Shown here one piece after another: positions 1 to 7,951 of a stretch of 64,000 nt of DNA; within the stretch, counting starts at the first letter, position 1; every line of letters begins with the position of its first letter. The notes under the pieces were generated by a model. It made no database searches. It had not been told where the DNA came from and saw only the letters and a list, made by a program, of their open reading frames with translations. The stretch lies in NCBI RefSeq assembly GCF_016100975.1, contig NZ_JACFRN010000003.1, forward strand, positions 220,840-284,839, given 5' to 3'. The position numbers were made by a program, and so were the translations under genes. This stretch comes from Lactobacillus sp. W8174. Lineage in GTDB: Bacteria > Bacillota > Bacilli > Lactobacillales > Lactobacillaceae.

Positions 1-296
1 ATTCTGCTAGTGGTAAATCATCAACTCTAATTTCGCAAGAAGAAAGTGCTAAAAAAGCAAAAGCAAAAATTATAGTTTTTACAGCTAATAAAAAGGCACC
101 GCTTAATCAAAAAAGTGATGTGACTGTATTAATTGAGGCCCAAGACAAGGATACAGCTGGCTCTTCAATTCAGCCTATGGGAAGTTTGTATGAACAATCT
201 TCTTTACTATTGTTTGACAGCTTGGTATTAAGAGCTCTTCATACTAATTTGGTTACAGCAAGTCAATTACGTTCAGTACACTCTAATCTTGAATAG
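1..296 (+). CDS. 6-phospho-3-hexuloisomerase-like SIS-domain protein (C-terminal part)
   Basis: The reading frame is open from base 3 to a TAG stop at 294-296 and enters the window from the left, so only about 97 C-terminal residues are visible. The fragment starts with SASGKSS, the sugar-phosphate binding loop of SIS domains. It ends with a PMGSLYEQSSLLLFDSLVL segment typical of the 6-phospho-3-hexuloisomerase branch, where the Glu in SLYEQ is the expected catalytic base. That family interconverts 3-hexulose 6-phosphate and fructose 6-phosphate. The PRD regulator starts 12 bases downstream, so the two are probably cotranscribed within a PTS sugar operon that lies further left. The exact substrate cannot be told from this fragment. 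Confidence 0.8.
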   Translation, partial: SASGKSSTLISQEESAKKAKAKIIVFTANKKAPLNQKSDVTVLIEAQDKDTAGSSIQPMGSLYEQSSLLLFDSLVLRALHTNLVTASQLRSVHSNLE

Positions 297-308
297 GTGA
301 GGAGATAA

Positions 309-2156
309 ATGATGGGTGGCAACAGAGATTTATTAGATTTTTTACGACAAAATAATGAATCTTGGATCACTGCGAAAACTCTTGCAATGAAACTGGCAAT
401 TTCGGAAAGAACGGTGAAAAATAGAATAGCTCAGCTACGTCAAAACAATATTGAAATTGAAAGTGGACCAAAAGGCTATAAATTTAAAGGTTCCAATGAA
501 ACTCAGGTAAAAAATAGCAGCTTACCTATAACCGTCAATCAAAGAAGCTCGTGGCTAATACGAAAATTGATTATGGCGGAAGAACCAATCAATATTTATG
601 ATTTGTCTGGTCAACTTTATATTAATGATGTGGAGCTAAGAAAAGAATTAAAAAATTTAAGCAATGAGTTTTCCAATTTTGATCTGAAATTAGTTCGTTC
701 TGGTGATTTTTATCATGTTGAAGGAAAAGAAGAAAATAAAAGGAAAATATTGTCATCAATCATATATCATGAATTGAACGGGACGCTGCTAAATGAAAAA
801 GCAATTCAAGAATATTTTCCTGATGTTAAAGTTCATTTAATCAGCAGAATTTTAAGTCAAAGTATTACTGAAACTAAGACAAAATTAGATTCTTTTAATT
901 TTAGCAATTTCTTATTACACCTGGTAATTATGATTGATCGTTCTGATGAAACAATAGAAAAGCCGGATGTTAATAAAATTGATAATGTTTTAGTACATCG
1001 ACTTGTAGAAGAGATTAATAATAAAACTGACTATTGCTTATCCGCATATGATGTTAAGCAACTGGTAAATATGTCGGAATTATTAATAGGGAATCATAAG
1101 ATTGAAGTACCCGAAAAGTCACAAATTAATAAGTTATTTAAGAGAATCGTGTTGTTTGTGAGAAAAACCTATGACTTAGATCTCGACGAAGAATTATTTA
1201 AGAAAAGATTTTTGCCACATTTATTACGTTTAATAGATCGTTTTAAAAATAATGATACAATTCATAATCCCTTGGCAAAAAATATAAAAAACTCTTCACC
1301 TACAATATATGAATGTGCTACTTTAATAGCATATGAAATAAATAATGTGTTAGGTATTTCAGTTAGTGAAGAAGAAATTGCTTTTATTGCTTTGCATGTA
1401 GGTAATATCGTTACCGAGCAGATCAGGAATGAAAATAAAGTTATCGGTCAGTTGTTTATGCCGGAATATCATGGTAATGCTAAAGATACTGTAGACATTA
1501 TTGATCAAAAATTTAATAACGATATGGCTTTACTTAATACTATTACCGATGAATCCGATATTTTAGATGAAACGCAACTGGTAATTGTAGCAGACTCAAA
1601 ACAAATTATAAAAAATCATAATTTTGTGCAAATCTCTAGTTTTCTGTTACCTAATGACATTAATAAAATTCAAAAAGCAATTAAGCAGATTAAGGATGCA
1701 AATTTATCTCAAGAATTAAAACGTGGTCTGGCAAAATTTACATCTAAAAATAATTTTGTCAGAGAAAGTAGCAGTCGGAGTGCTTCAGAAATCATTCACT
1801 GTATTTCTACGCAATTTATTAAAGAAAAAATTGTTGGTCAGGATTTTGAAAAAAAGATTTTAGAAAGAGAAAAGCTTTCTAGTACAGCTTTTGGATCAGT
1901 TGCAATTCCGCACCCTATTGATTATGATGCCGAGAAGAGTCAGTGGTTTATTTATATTAACCCTAAGGGAATAAAATGGGGAAATCAGTTAGTTTATTTA
2001 ATTATTACGTTGGCTTCTAGCAAGAAGGATGAGAAGAAATTCCGTAAAGTTTTTGATGAACTATCTGAGGTTATCATTAATGATAATAAAGTTTCTAAGT
2101 TAACTGCCAGTAAAACGTATGATGAATTTGTAAATGAAATTGTAAAAGTTGAATAA
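309..2156 (+). CDS. BglG/MtlR-type transcriptional regulator with PRD and PTS EIIA domains
   Basis: A 615-residue PTS-controlled activator. An N-terminal helix-turn-helix covers about residues 18-45. Two PTS regulation domains follow, with candidate phospho-histidines H204 in the first and H304 and H363 (FIALHVGN) in the second. The C-terminal third ends in an EIIA-type domain with the phosphorylatable histidine in VAIPHP (H535). It has no AAA+ sigma-54 interaction domain, so it is of the MtlR/LicR type and not LevR. Two ATGs are adjacent (309 and 312). GGAG at 301-304 spaces better for 312. It follows the hexuloisomerase gene and probably controls the sugar PTS operon to the left through phosphorylation by HPr and the cognate EIIB. 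A strong terminator follows. The sugar is unknown. Confidence 0.85.
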   Translation: MMGGNRDLLDFLRQNNESWITAKTLAMKLAISERTVKNRIAQLRQNNIEIESGPKGYKFKGSNETQVKNSSLPITVNQRSSWLIRKLIMAEEPINIYDLSGQLYINDVELRKELKNLSNEFSNFDLKLVRSGDFYHVEGKEENKRKILSSIIYHELNGTLLNEKAIQEYFPDVKVHLISRILSQSITETKTKLDSFNFSNFLLHLVIMIDRSDETIEKPDVNKIDNVLVHRLVEEINNKTDYCLSAYDVKQLVNMSELLIGNHKIEVPEKSQINKLFKRIVLFVRKTYDLDLDEELFKKRFLPHLLRLIDRFKNNDTIHNPLAKNIKNSSPTIYECATLIAYEINNVLGISVSEEEIAFIALHVGNIVTEQIRNENKVIGQLFMPEYHGNAKDTVDIIDQKFNNDMALLNTITDESDILDETQLVIVADSKQIIKNHNFVQISSFLLPNDINKIQKAIKQIKDANLSQELKRGLAKFTSKNNFVRESSSRSASEIIHCISTQFIKEKIVGQDFEKKILEREKLSSTAFGSVAIPHPIDYDAEKSQWFIYINPKGIKWGNQLVYLIITLASSKKDEKKFRKVFDELSEVIINDNKVSKLTASKTYDEFVNEIVKVE

Positions 2157-2170
2157 TTAATCAGTAATAT

Positions 2171-2208
2171 AAAAATGTATTGTTATTTCGGATAGCAGTA
2201 CATTTTTT
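2171..2208 (+). terminator. Rho-independent terminator after PRD regulator
   Basis: A nearly perfect stem of about 16 pairs (some G-U) with a TTCGG loop is followed directly by a run of seven T. It closes the hexuloisomerase-regulator transcription unit. Confidence 0.85.
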
Positions 2209-2306
2209 TGTTGGCAATTTTAAAAATTTACTTTCGCACTGTATAACTAAACCTTTATAATTAAGATACTACGCTTTTTAATCAATTTATTAAGTTGGGA
2301 GAACCT

Positions 2307-2483
2307 ATGGTTACAATTACTGGTTTGCGTGGCGTACCCGTAATTTCTAAAGTTTGTGACTTGCTGGCAGCAGCTGCGGGGTTAGTAATAGGACAACGTG
2401 GTGTCAATATGCCTCCAGCCTGCATTCATGGGCTTGAATATGAAAAAGTTACGGCTTGTGGTATTGGCGATACCGTGAATTAG
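2307..2483 (+). CDS. Small unrecognised protein, possibly a gene remnant
   Basis: A 58-codon frame starting at ATG 2307, with a good ribosome binding site (GGGAG at 2297-2301). A TTG start at 2295 is possible but has no site of its own. The product has a hydrophobic alanine-rich stretch (LLAAAAGLVIGQ) and ends in CGIGDTVN. I do not recognise the family. It is isolated between a terminator and a dehydrogenase gene read in the same direction. The abrupt end after a Gly/Cys-rich motif could mean that it is the surviving start of a longer protein. Composition matches its neighbours. Confidence 0.35.
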   Translation: MVTITGLRGVPVISKVCDLLAAAAGLVIGQRGVNMPPACIHGLEYEKVTACGIGDTVN

Positions 2484-2556
2484 AATTAATCCGACTTTTC
2501 AAACTTAAAAACAAAGATTACCAATTTTTTATAAGCAAGAATAGGAGAGATAAAAA

Positions 2557-3546
2557 GTGAAAATTATTTGTTATGGTGTAATTAAGATGGAAGAAAGCAT
2601 TATTGAAAACTGGGCACAAAAAAATCAAGTTGAAATAAAAATCGTCCACGATGACTTGTCTGCAGATAATGCTGATTTAGCACAAGGTTTTGACGGAGTG
2701 AGTTCTGAAGGAAATCTTCCAGTCGGAGCCAGTGTCTACGAAAAATTTAAGGAATATGGTATTAAGCAATTATCCGTGCGGCAGGTTGGAGTTGATAACC
2801 AAGATTTAGCAGCCGCAAAAAAGAATGGTATTAAAATTACAAATGTTGCAGCGTATTCACCAAGGGCCATTGCCGAACTCGGTGTAACTGATGCAATGTA
2901 TTTACTGCGTAAAATTGGGATTTATCAAGACAGAATGGACCATGGTGATTTTACTTATGATAAAAGTACAATTAGTACTGAAATTTTTAATTGCACTGTC
3001 GGTATAATTGGCGCCGGTCATATTGGTGGAGCCAGTGCACATCTATACAGCGCATTGGGCGCTAAAGTTTTGGCTTGTGATCCGGTTTATGACGCATCTC
3101 TGGAACCTTACCTCACTTATACCGACTTTGATACGATTCTTGCTGAATCCGATATTATTTCTTTGCATACGCCATTATTAGCAAGTACTGAAAACATGAT
3201 TGACAAAACTGCTTTTGATAAAATGAAGAAAAAGCCTATTTTGATTAACGTAGCTCGTGGGGGCTTGGTTGACACACAAGCTTTAATTGCGGCTCTTAAA
3301 AATGGACAAGTTTCTGCTGCAGCTTTAGATACTCTAGCCAATGAAACAGATTTTTATGATAAAAAGAATATGCTGAATTCACTGCCGGAAGATTATAAAG
3401 AACTAAAAGCAATGCCACAGGTATTAATTACTCCGCATATTGCTTTCTTCACAAAATTAGCTGTTAAAAACAGTATTGAAATTGCTTTGAACGATGCTAA
3501 AACAATTATTTCCGGAGGAGAAGTGACTAGCGTAGTTAACTTGTAA
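2557..3546 (+). CDS. D-2-hydroxyacid dehydrogenase (D-lactate / D-hydroxyisocaproate type)
   Basis: A 329-residue NAD-dependent dehydrogenase of the D-LDH family, the usual length. The Rossmann signature GIIGAGHIGG lies near residue 150. The catalytic residues are present: Arg in NVARGG, Glu in LANETD and His in ITPHIAF. Family members reduce pyruvate or branched 2-oxoacids to D-hydroxyacids and regenerate NAD+ in fermentation. Pyruvate or 2-oxoisocaproate cannot be separated by reading alone, though the sequence looks less like a main D-lactate enzyme than like a HicD-type paralogue. The start is GTG with AGGAGAG about 10 bases upstream. It stands as a single gene that shares a bidirectional terminator with the convergent lacI-type gene. 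Confidence 0.85.
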   Translation: MKIICYGVIKMEESIIENWAQKNQVEIKIVHDDLSADNADLAQGFDGVSSEGNLPVGASVYEKFKEYGIKQLSVRQVGVDNQDLAAAKKNGIKITNVAAYSPRAIAELGVTDAMYLLRKIGIYQDRMDHGDFTYDKSTISTEIFNCTVGIIGAGHIGGASAHLYSALGAKVLACDPVYDASLEPYLTYTDFDTILAESDIISLHTPLLASTENMIDKTAFDKMKKKPILINVARGGLVDTQALIAALKNGQVSAAALDTLANETDFYDKKNMLNSLPEDYKELKAMPQVLITPHIAFFTKLAVKNSIEIALNDAKTIISGGEVTSVVNL

Positions 3547-3611
3547 ATAGATAGTGAAAATATTTTGGCGTAAATGTCGTTATAACAATAAAATAGCACA
3601 ACACTTTTAAA

Positions 3612-3645
3612 CAAAAATAGCTAAGTTTTTACTTAGCTATTTTGT
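3612..3645. terminator. Bidirectional terminator between dehydrogenase and lacI-type genes
   Basis: The inverted repeat AAATAGCTAAG ... CTTAGCTATTT has A- and T-runs on both sides and so can serve both convergent genes. It overlaps the stop codon of the minus-strand regulator at 3637-3639. Confidence 0.8.
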
Positions 3646-4623
3646 GGTTTCTCTAATTATTAATTTAGTTGGAATTAGAAATTGACTTCCTTTTTCATTT
3701 TGTTTATTGATGGCATGCATCATGCTGGTAACAGCTGTTTGTGCAATTTTTCTGGTATTTTGCTGGATAGTCGTTAATTTTGGTGTAACCAGATTGGCAG
3801 CAGGCACATCGTCGAAACCTACAACTTGAATTTGTTGTGGAACTTGGTAACCAAGATTTTTAAGATATTTAAGTAATTCTATTGCAATCCCGTCATCGAC
3901 CGCAAATAAACTGTCAGTTTTGTGGTTTTTTTGCAAAAATTTGGCGAATGAAGATTGACTTTGCAACTTAAGCTCATGGCGCGACTTGACGAATTTAAGA
4001 GAATGATTTTTCAAACTTTCTTTAAAACCGTCAATTCTAGATTTAACTGAGCTACTAACCTTTTTGACTACGACCACAGGAGATTCTGCTCCTTTTTGAA
4101 ACAAATAATTAGTTGCATCCAGGGCGCCTTGATAGTGATTAGAGGAAATAAAAACTGTATTATGAAAATTTTCTGGTTCACGATCAATACAAATGTAGGG
4201 AATTTCTTTTAGAGAACTTTGAAATTTAAAGCCATGTTGATAAGATCCAGATATTACAATAATGCCATCAACCTTTTTGTTTTCAAGCATACGTAAGTAT
4301 GCTTTTTCTTTTTTTTCATTTTTATCAGTATTACAAATAATAGTGGAATAGTTTTCGAAAAAAAGTAATTCTTCAATTTTTTGAACCAAGTCGGCAAAGA
4401 ATGGATTTTTAATGTCTGGAACCAGGATTCCGATAGTGAATGTAATATTCGTACGCAAACTACGGGCATTGTTATCGATTTTATAGCCGGTTTGCTTAAT
4501 AGCATCTAAAACCTTTTGCCTGGTTTTTTCAGAAAACCTGCCATTATTATTAATTACCCGTGAAACTGTTGCAGTTGAAACATTACATAATTTTGCAATG
4601 TCTTTAATTGAATATTGCTTCAT
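3637..4623 (-). CDS. LacI-family sugar-responsive repressor
   Basis: A 328-residue LacI/GalR regulator. The N-terminal helix-turn-helix (SIKDIAKLCNVSTATVSRVIN) and hinge helix are complete and are followed by a periplasmic-binding-protein-like sugar domain (NITFTIGILVPDIKNPFF onward). It is transcribed divergently from the epimerase/RpiB pair. The 180-base gap holds three LacI-type half-palindromes with a central CG, so it most likely represses that pair and perhaps itself. It resembles RbsR. Given the target genes, the inducer may be ribose, allose or a phosphate of these, but this is inference. Confidence 0.88.
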   Translation of the reverse strand: MKQYSIKDIAKLCNVSTATVSRVINNNGRFSEKTRQKVLDAIKQTGYKIDNNARSLRTNITFTIGILVPDIKNPFFADLVQKIEELLFFENYSTIICNTDKNEKKEKAYLRMLENKKVDGIIVISGSYQHGFKFQSSLKEIPYICIDREPENFHNTVFISSNHYQGALDATNYLFQKGAESPVVVVKKVSSSVKSRIDGFKESLKNHSLKFVKSRHELKLQSQSSFAKFLQKNHKTDSLFAVDDGIAIELLKYLKNLGYQVPQQIQVVGFDDVPAANLVTPKLTTIQQNTRKIAQTAVTSMMHAINKQNEKGSQFLIPTKLIIRETTK

Positions 4624-4689
4624 TACTTACTCCTTCATTTATTGCCTAATTATATCATTAAAAGAAAAAATTAAGTTCTTTTTATAGTT

Positions 4690-4789
4690 AAACGATTGCT
4701 CTATTTATAGTGTATTATTTAGAAAAACGTTTACAAAATAAAATTTAAGTGCAATAATATCAGTATGTTGTATGAGTAAACGATTACTC
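4690..4789 (+). promoter_or_regulatory. Promoter and three candidate LacI operators ahead of the epimerase gene
   Basis: The candidate promoter is TTTACA (4730-4735), 17 bases, AATAAT (4753-4758). Three related CG-centred palindromes occur: AAACGATT near 4690-4697, AAACGTTTA at 4725-4733 overlapping the -35, and the best one, GAGTAAACGATTACTC, at 4774-4789 just before the ribosome binding site. The layout (over the -35 and downstream of the start point) is typical of repression by a LacI-family protein with possible looping. CcpA could also bind the CG-centred sites. Confidence 0.6.
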
Positions 4790-4804
4790 AAGAAGGAGGA
4801 GAAA

Positions 4805-5461
4805 ATGTCTTTAATACTAAGCCCGTCAATGATGTGCGCAGATTTTAGTAATTTAAAACAAGAAGTTGAAAAGCTGAATAACGCTGGAGTCGATATGTAT
4901 CACATGGATGTAATGGATGGTAGATATGTTCCGAATTTTGCATTAGGACCAGAAGATTATCAAACAATCCGTTCCTTGACGAAAAAGCCTATGGATGCTC
5001 ATTTGATGATTGAAAATCCTCGTTCTTACATTAAATTCTTTAGTGATTTGGGAGCAGACATTATTTATTTTTGTCCAGATGCTGAAAAACAACCTGCGAG
5101 GACAATTGATGATATTCACGCTTTGGGTAAAAAAGCTGGAATTGCAGTAAATACTGGTACATCTTTTATGACAGTTCAGGAGCTTTTACCTAATGTGGAT
5201 TATGTTTTAGTAATGACTGTTCATCCGGGATTTGCAGGACAGCCATTTCAAGATTTTGTAATGCCAAAGCTGGACCAGTTTATTGCAGCTAAAGAAAAGT
5301 ATAAATTTGTTTTAGGAATTGATGGAGCCGTTTCGAGAGAAAAGATTAAGGGGCTGTATCAAAAAGGTGTTGATAATTTTATTCTCGGAACTTCGGCACT
5401 ATTTAACAAGCCAGTTTCTTATCAGGAAACAATTGCTCAAATTAGAAAGGAAAATCAGTAA
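4805..5461 (+). CDS. Ribulose-phosphate / D-allulose-6-phosphate 3-epimerase
   Basis: A 218-residue TIM-barrel epimerase of the Rpe family. The metal and catalytic signatures are present: HMDVMDGRYVPN, DAHLMI, MTVHPGFAGQPF and GIDGAV, and it ends with the phosphate-binding GTSALF. GFAGQPF and GTSALF recall AlsE, the D-allulose-6-phosphate epimerase, more than housekeeping Rpe. The start at ATG 4805 is chosen because AAGGAGGA sits 5 bases upstream. An earlier ATG at 4772 lies inside the operator. The rpiB-like gene starts 2 bases after its stop. Together they could convert allose 6-phosphate to allulose 6-phosphate and fructose 6-phosphate. Ribose or ribulose 5-phosphate use is the alternative. 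Confidence 0.85.
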   Translation: MSLILSPSMMCADFSNLKQEVEKLNNAGVDMYHMDVMDGRYVPNFALGPEDYQTIRSLTKKPMDAHLMIENPRSYIKFFSDLGADIIYFCPDAEKQPARTIDDIHALGKKAGIAVNTGTSFMTVQELLPNVDYVLVMTVHPGFAGQPFQDFVMPKLDQFIAAKEKYKFVLGIDGAVSREKIKGLYQKGVDNFILGTSALFNKPVSYQETIAQIRKENQ

Positions 5462-5463
5462 AA

Positions 5464-5994
5464 ATGGTTGCAAAGAAAATAAAAATAGCTTTTGGATCAG
5501 ATCATGTCGGCTTAGAACTGAAGCCTACAATTATGGAATATGTTAAAAGCTTGGGCTATGAAATTTATGATTTTGGGACTAAGAGTAATGAGCGAACTGA
5601 TTACCCTATTTATGGTCAAAAGGTTGGTAAAGCCGTCGCTAATGGGGATTATGATCTGGGAATCGTAATTTGTGGCACTGGTGTAGGCATTTCCTTAGCA
5701 GCCAACAAAGTAAAAGGTATTCGTGCCTGCGTATGCAGTGACTGCTATTCAGCTAAGCTCTCGCGAATGCATAACAATACAAATGTATTAGCTTTCGGCT
5801 CTCGCGTAGTTGGACCAGAGTTAGCCAAGATGATCGTTAAAAATTGGTTAGAAGCCAAATATATTGGCGGTCGTCATGAAAGAAGGGTAGAAGAATTAGC
5901 AGCAATTGAAAGTGATGATGAACAAAAGTTTGTAGAATTGGAGAATTCCAAAGAATTTGATGGCAAAGAAAAATTTGAAGATCAATCACTGTAA
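5464..5994 (+). CDS. RpiB-type sugar-phosphate isomerase (ribose/allose 6-phosphate)
   Basis: A 176-residue RpiB/LacAB-family aldose-ketose isomerase. It has the opening phosphate site FGSDHVGLELK, the catalytic cysteine in VICGTGVGIS, and the RMHNNTNVLAFGSR segment that supplies ring-opening residues. The C-terminal extension after about residue 145 is acidic and longer than in a minimal RpiB. It is translated right after the epimerase gene (2-base gap) and shares its LacI-controlled promoter. RpiB proteins commonly act on both ribose 5-phosphate and allose 6-phosphate, and the AlsE-like partner favours the latter. No kinase or transporter for the sugar is encoded next to it. Confidence 0.87.
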   Translation: MVAKKIKIAFGSDHVGLELKPTIMEYVKSLGYEIYDFGTKSNERTDYPIYGQKVGKAVANGDYDLGIVICGTGVGISLAANKVKGIRACVCSDCYSAKLSRMHNNTNVLAFGSRVVGPELAKMIVKNWLEAKYIGGRHERRVEELAAIESDDEQKFVELENSKEFDGKEKFEDQSL

Positions 5995-6001
5995 GGGGTA
6001 G

Positions 6002-6130
6002 GTGAGAAAAGCAGGTTATGATTGCTCTACTGTCGTCATTGTTATGAATACTAAAGATTATCAAAGTGTTGAACTACTAAATGCAGGGAAAAATGTTCAT
6101 GGCAGTGCCACTTTGAAGGTACAAGTGTAA
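6002..6130 (+). CDS. Possible small protein or remnant after rpiB-like gene
   Basis: A 42-codon frame from GTG 6002 to TAA 6128, seven bases after the isomerase stop, with GGGGTAG just upstream. The product (STVVIVMNTKDYQSVELLNA in the middle) is not one I recognise. It lies before the operon terminator, so it is cotranscribed. It may be the relic of a further sugar gene or simply untranslated trailer. Confidence 0.25.
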   Translation: MRKAGYDCSTVVIVMNTKDYQSVELLNAGKNVHGSATLKVQV

Positions 6131-6154
6131 ATAAAAAATTCAAAATAATATAAG

Positions 6155-6206
6155 AAATGAGTCTCGAAAGGTTAGATCACTTTCGGGACTCATTTAATGT
6201 TTTTTA
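6155..6206 (+). terminator. Terminator of the epimerase/isomerase operon
   Basis: A 16-pair stem (AAATGAGTCTCGAAAG with CTTTCGGGACTCATTT, one G-T pair) and a 9-base loop, followed within a few bases by TTTTTT. It also sits downstream of the convergent ABC operon. Confidence 0.8.
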
Positions 6207-6222
6207 AAGTAATATTTTACTC

Positions 6223-7026
6223 TTATGCCAGCAAGATAGCGTCATCTTCAAGCCCCGAACCAACATGCTTTTGGAATAATTCCATCAGTTTAGGCACCGT
6301 CAAGTTTTGTTTATCTTCACCGGCTAAGTCAATTGCCACGCGACCTTGGTGCAACATGATTAAACGATTACCGTAACGAATTGCATCTTCCATGTTATGG
6401 GTAACCATAAAAGCTGTTAAATGCTGTTCAGATATTAACTTTTCAGTTAATTGCATGACTGTTATCGAGGTTTGCGGATCAAGAGCCGCAGTATGTTCAT
6501 CCAGTAAAATCAAGTCTGGTCTCTGCAAAGTCGCCATTAAAAGAGTAATGGCTTGTCTTTGACCACCGGAAAGAAGTCCAATTTCAGTTTCCAGACGATT
6601 TTCCAAATTTAAATTAAGTTGTGCTAACTGCTTTTTGAAAAATTTTCTATCTTGTTTTTTAACGCCAGGACGAAAACCGCGTCGTTGGCCTCGTTTCATG
6701 GCTAAAGCCAAATTTTCTTCAACTGTTAATCTGACCGCTGTTCCCATTTTAGGATCTTGAAATACACGACTAATATTTTTTGCTCTTTTAGTAACAGGCA
6801 TTTTTGTAATATCGGTGCCTTTTAAAATAATCTGACCCTCTTGAATAGGCAGTGTACCAGCAATACTATTGAGCAGGGTAGACTTACCGGCACCATTACT
6901 ACCAATGATAGTCACAAAATCCCCGGCTTCTAAATTAAGGTCAATACCACGTAAAACACGGTTTTCATTGACAGTTCCTTGTTCAAAAGTTTGATGCAAA
7001 TTTTTAATTTTTAGTACTTCTGGCAT
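6223..7026 (-). CDS. ABC transporter ATPase of COG2984/4120/1101 amino-acid type (TrpZ-like)
   Basis: A 267-residue ABC ATPase. Walker A is GSNGAGKS near residue 43, the signature is LLSGGQRQA, Walker B is LILLDEHTAALD, and the switch histidine is in VTHNM. It overlaps the start of the permease gene by 23 bases (translational coupling) and ends the minus-strand operon binding protein - permease - ATPase. The set matches the uncharacterised ABC class whose streptococcal member takes up tryptophan. The tyrosine-rich leader peptides upstream of this operon point instead to tyrosine or aromatic amino acids. Confidence 0.87.
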   Translation of the reverse strand: MPEVLKIKNLHQTFEQGTVNENRVLRGIDLNLEAGDFVTIIGSNGAGKSTLLNSIAGTLPIQEGQIILKGTDITKMPVTKRAKNISRVFQDPKMGTAVRLTVEENLALAMKRGQRRGFRPGVKKQDRKFFKKQLAQLNLNLENRLETEIGLLSGGQRQAITLLMATLQRPDLILLDEHTAALDPQTSITVMQLTEKLISEQHLTAFMVTHNMEDAIRYGNRLIMLHQGRVAIDLAGEDKQNLTVPKLMELFQKHVGSGLEDDAILLA

Positions 7027-7921
7027 TTTGCTTTCCTCCTTTAAGATTGCGTGGTAAGTGGAAATTCGGCAAAGTTAAGCACACAACTAAAACTAAAGCT
7101 GAAGCTAATTTTGCATCAGATGGTTCTACATTCATCTGGAACACTAGGGCTAAAATCAGCCTATAAATGATGGCACCTACAACTAAAGTAAGTAAACGAC
7201 CGCCAATTGGCAGATTCCTGATAAGTACTTCTGCAATAATAATTGAAGCTAATCCAATAACCAGAGTACCAACACCAGAGTTAAGATCGGCAAAGCCGTT
7301 ATTTTGTGCTAAAAGTCCACCTGACAGGGCAATGCAGCCGTTAGAAATCATATAGCCTAAAATTTTCATTCCTTGAGTTTTGATACCATTTGCGGCACTC
7401 ATTTGCGGATTGTCGCCTGTAGCTCTCATAGCTAGGCCAATTTCAGTTTTGAAAAATACGACTAATAATAGTATAACCAAAAGTGCAATTATCAATCCCA
7501 TCGCAATTACTGCATTGTTCCGACTTAATCCCCAATTTTGCGCAATTGTAAAAACTGTATCTTTGCCCAGTAATGAAACATTAGCAGCGTTTTGCATTAC
7601 TCTGGAAGTAATGGAGTACAAGCCAGTCATTGTAATAATTCCTGCTAGTAAGGAAGGAATACGCAATTTGGTGTTCAAAATACCAGTAACTAAGCCAGCA
7701 ATCAAACCACCAACAAATGCGGCAATAGTTGCTAAAATAGGATTAATTCCCTTAATAATGCACATCGTTGCAACGGCTCCCCCTAATGGAAAGCTGCCTT
7801 CAGCTGTCATGTCGGCTAGATCTAATATCCGAAAAGTTAAGTAAACACCGATTGCCATTAATGACCAAAGTAATCCTTGAGAAGTAGATGAAAGTAATAA
7901 CTCCCAAAATGTATTCAACAT
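7004..7921 (-). CDS. ABC transporter permease of COG4120 type (TrpY-like)
   Basis: A 305-residue membrane protein with about eight or nine hydrophobic segments, organised like the branched-chain/ribose permease fold (GLLWSLMAIGVYLTFRILDL at the start, a GEIGLAMRATGDNPQMSAANGI-like cytoplasmic loop near residue 170). It starts 30 bases after the binding-protein stop and overlaps the ATPase gene, so the three are one operon. It probably serves both binding proteins encoded upstream, since only one permease is present. Confidence 0.87.
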   Translation of the reverse strand: MLNTFWELLLSSTSQGLLWSLMAIGVYLTFRILDLADMTAEGSFPLGGAVATMCIIKGINPILATIAAFVGGLIAGLVTGILNTKLRIPSLLAGIITMTGLYSITSRVMQNAANVSLLGKDTVFTIAQNWGLSRNNAVIAMGLIIALLVILLLVVFFKTEIGLAMRATGDNPQMSAANGIKTQGMKILGYMISNGCIALSGGLLAQNNGFADLNSGVGTLVIGLASIIIAEVLIRNLPIGGRLLTLVVGAIIYRLILALVFQMNVEPSDAKLASALVLVVCLTLPNFHLPRNLKGGKQNARSTKN

Positions 7922-7951
7922 AACTATTGATTCACGCTGCCTTTCTTTAAT

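Noticed and set aside
2210..2295. Possible sigma-54 promoter at TTGGCA near 2212
   Set aside because: There is no TTGC element at the required distance.
7167..7844. Long open frames on the plus strand across the ABC permease gene
   Set aside because: They lie opposite a clear permease with a coupled operon position, and have no ribosome sites or domain motifs.
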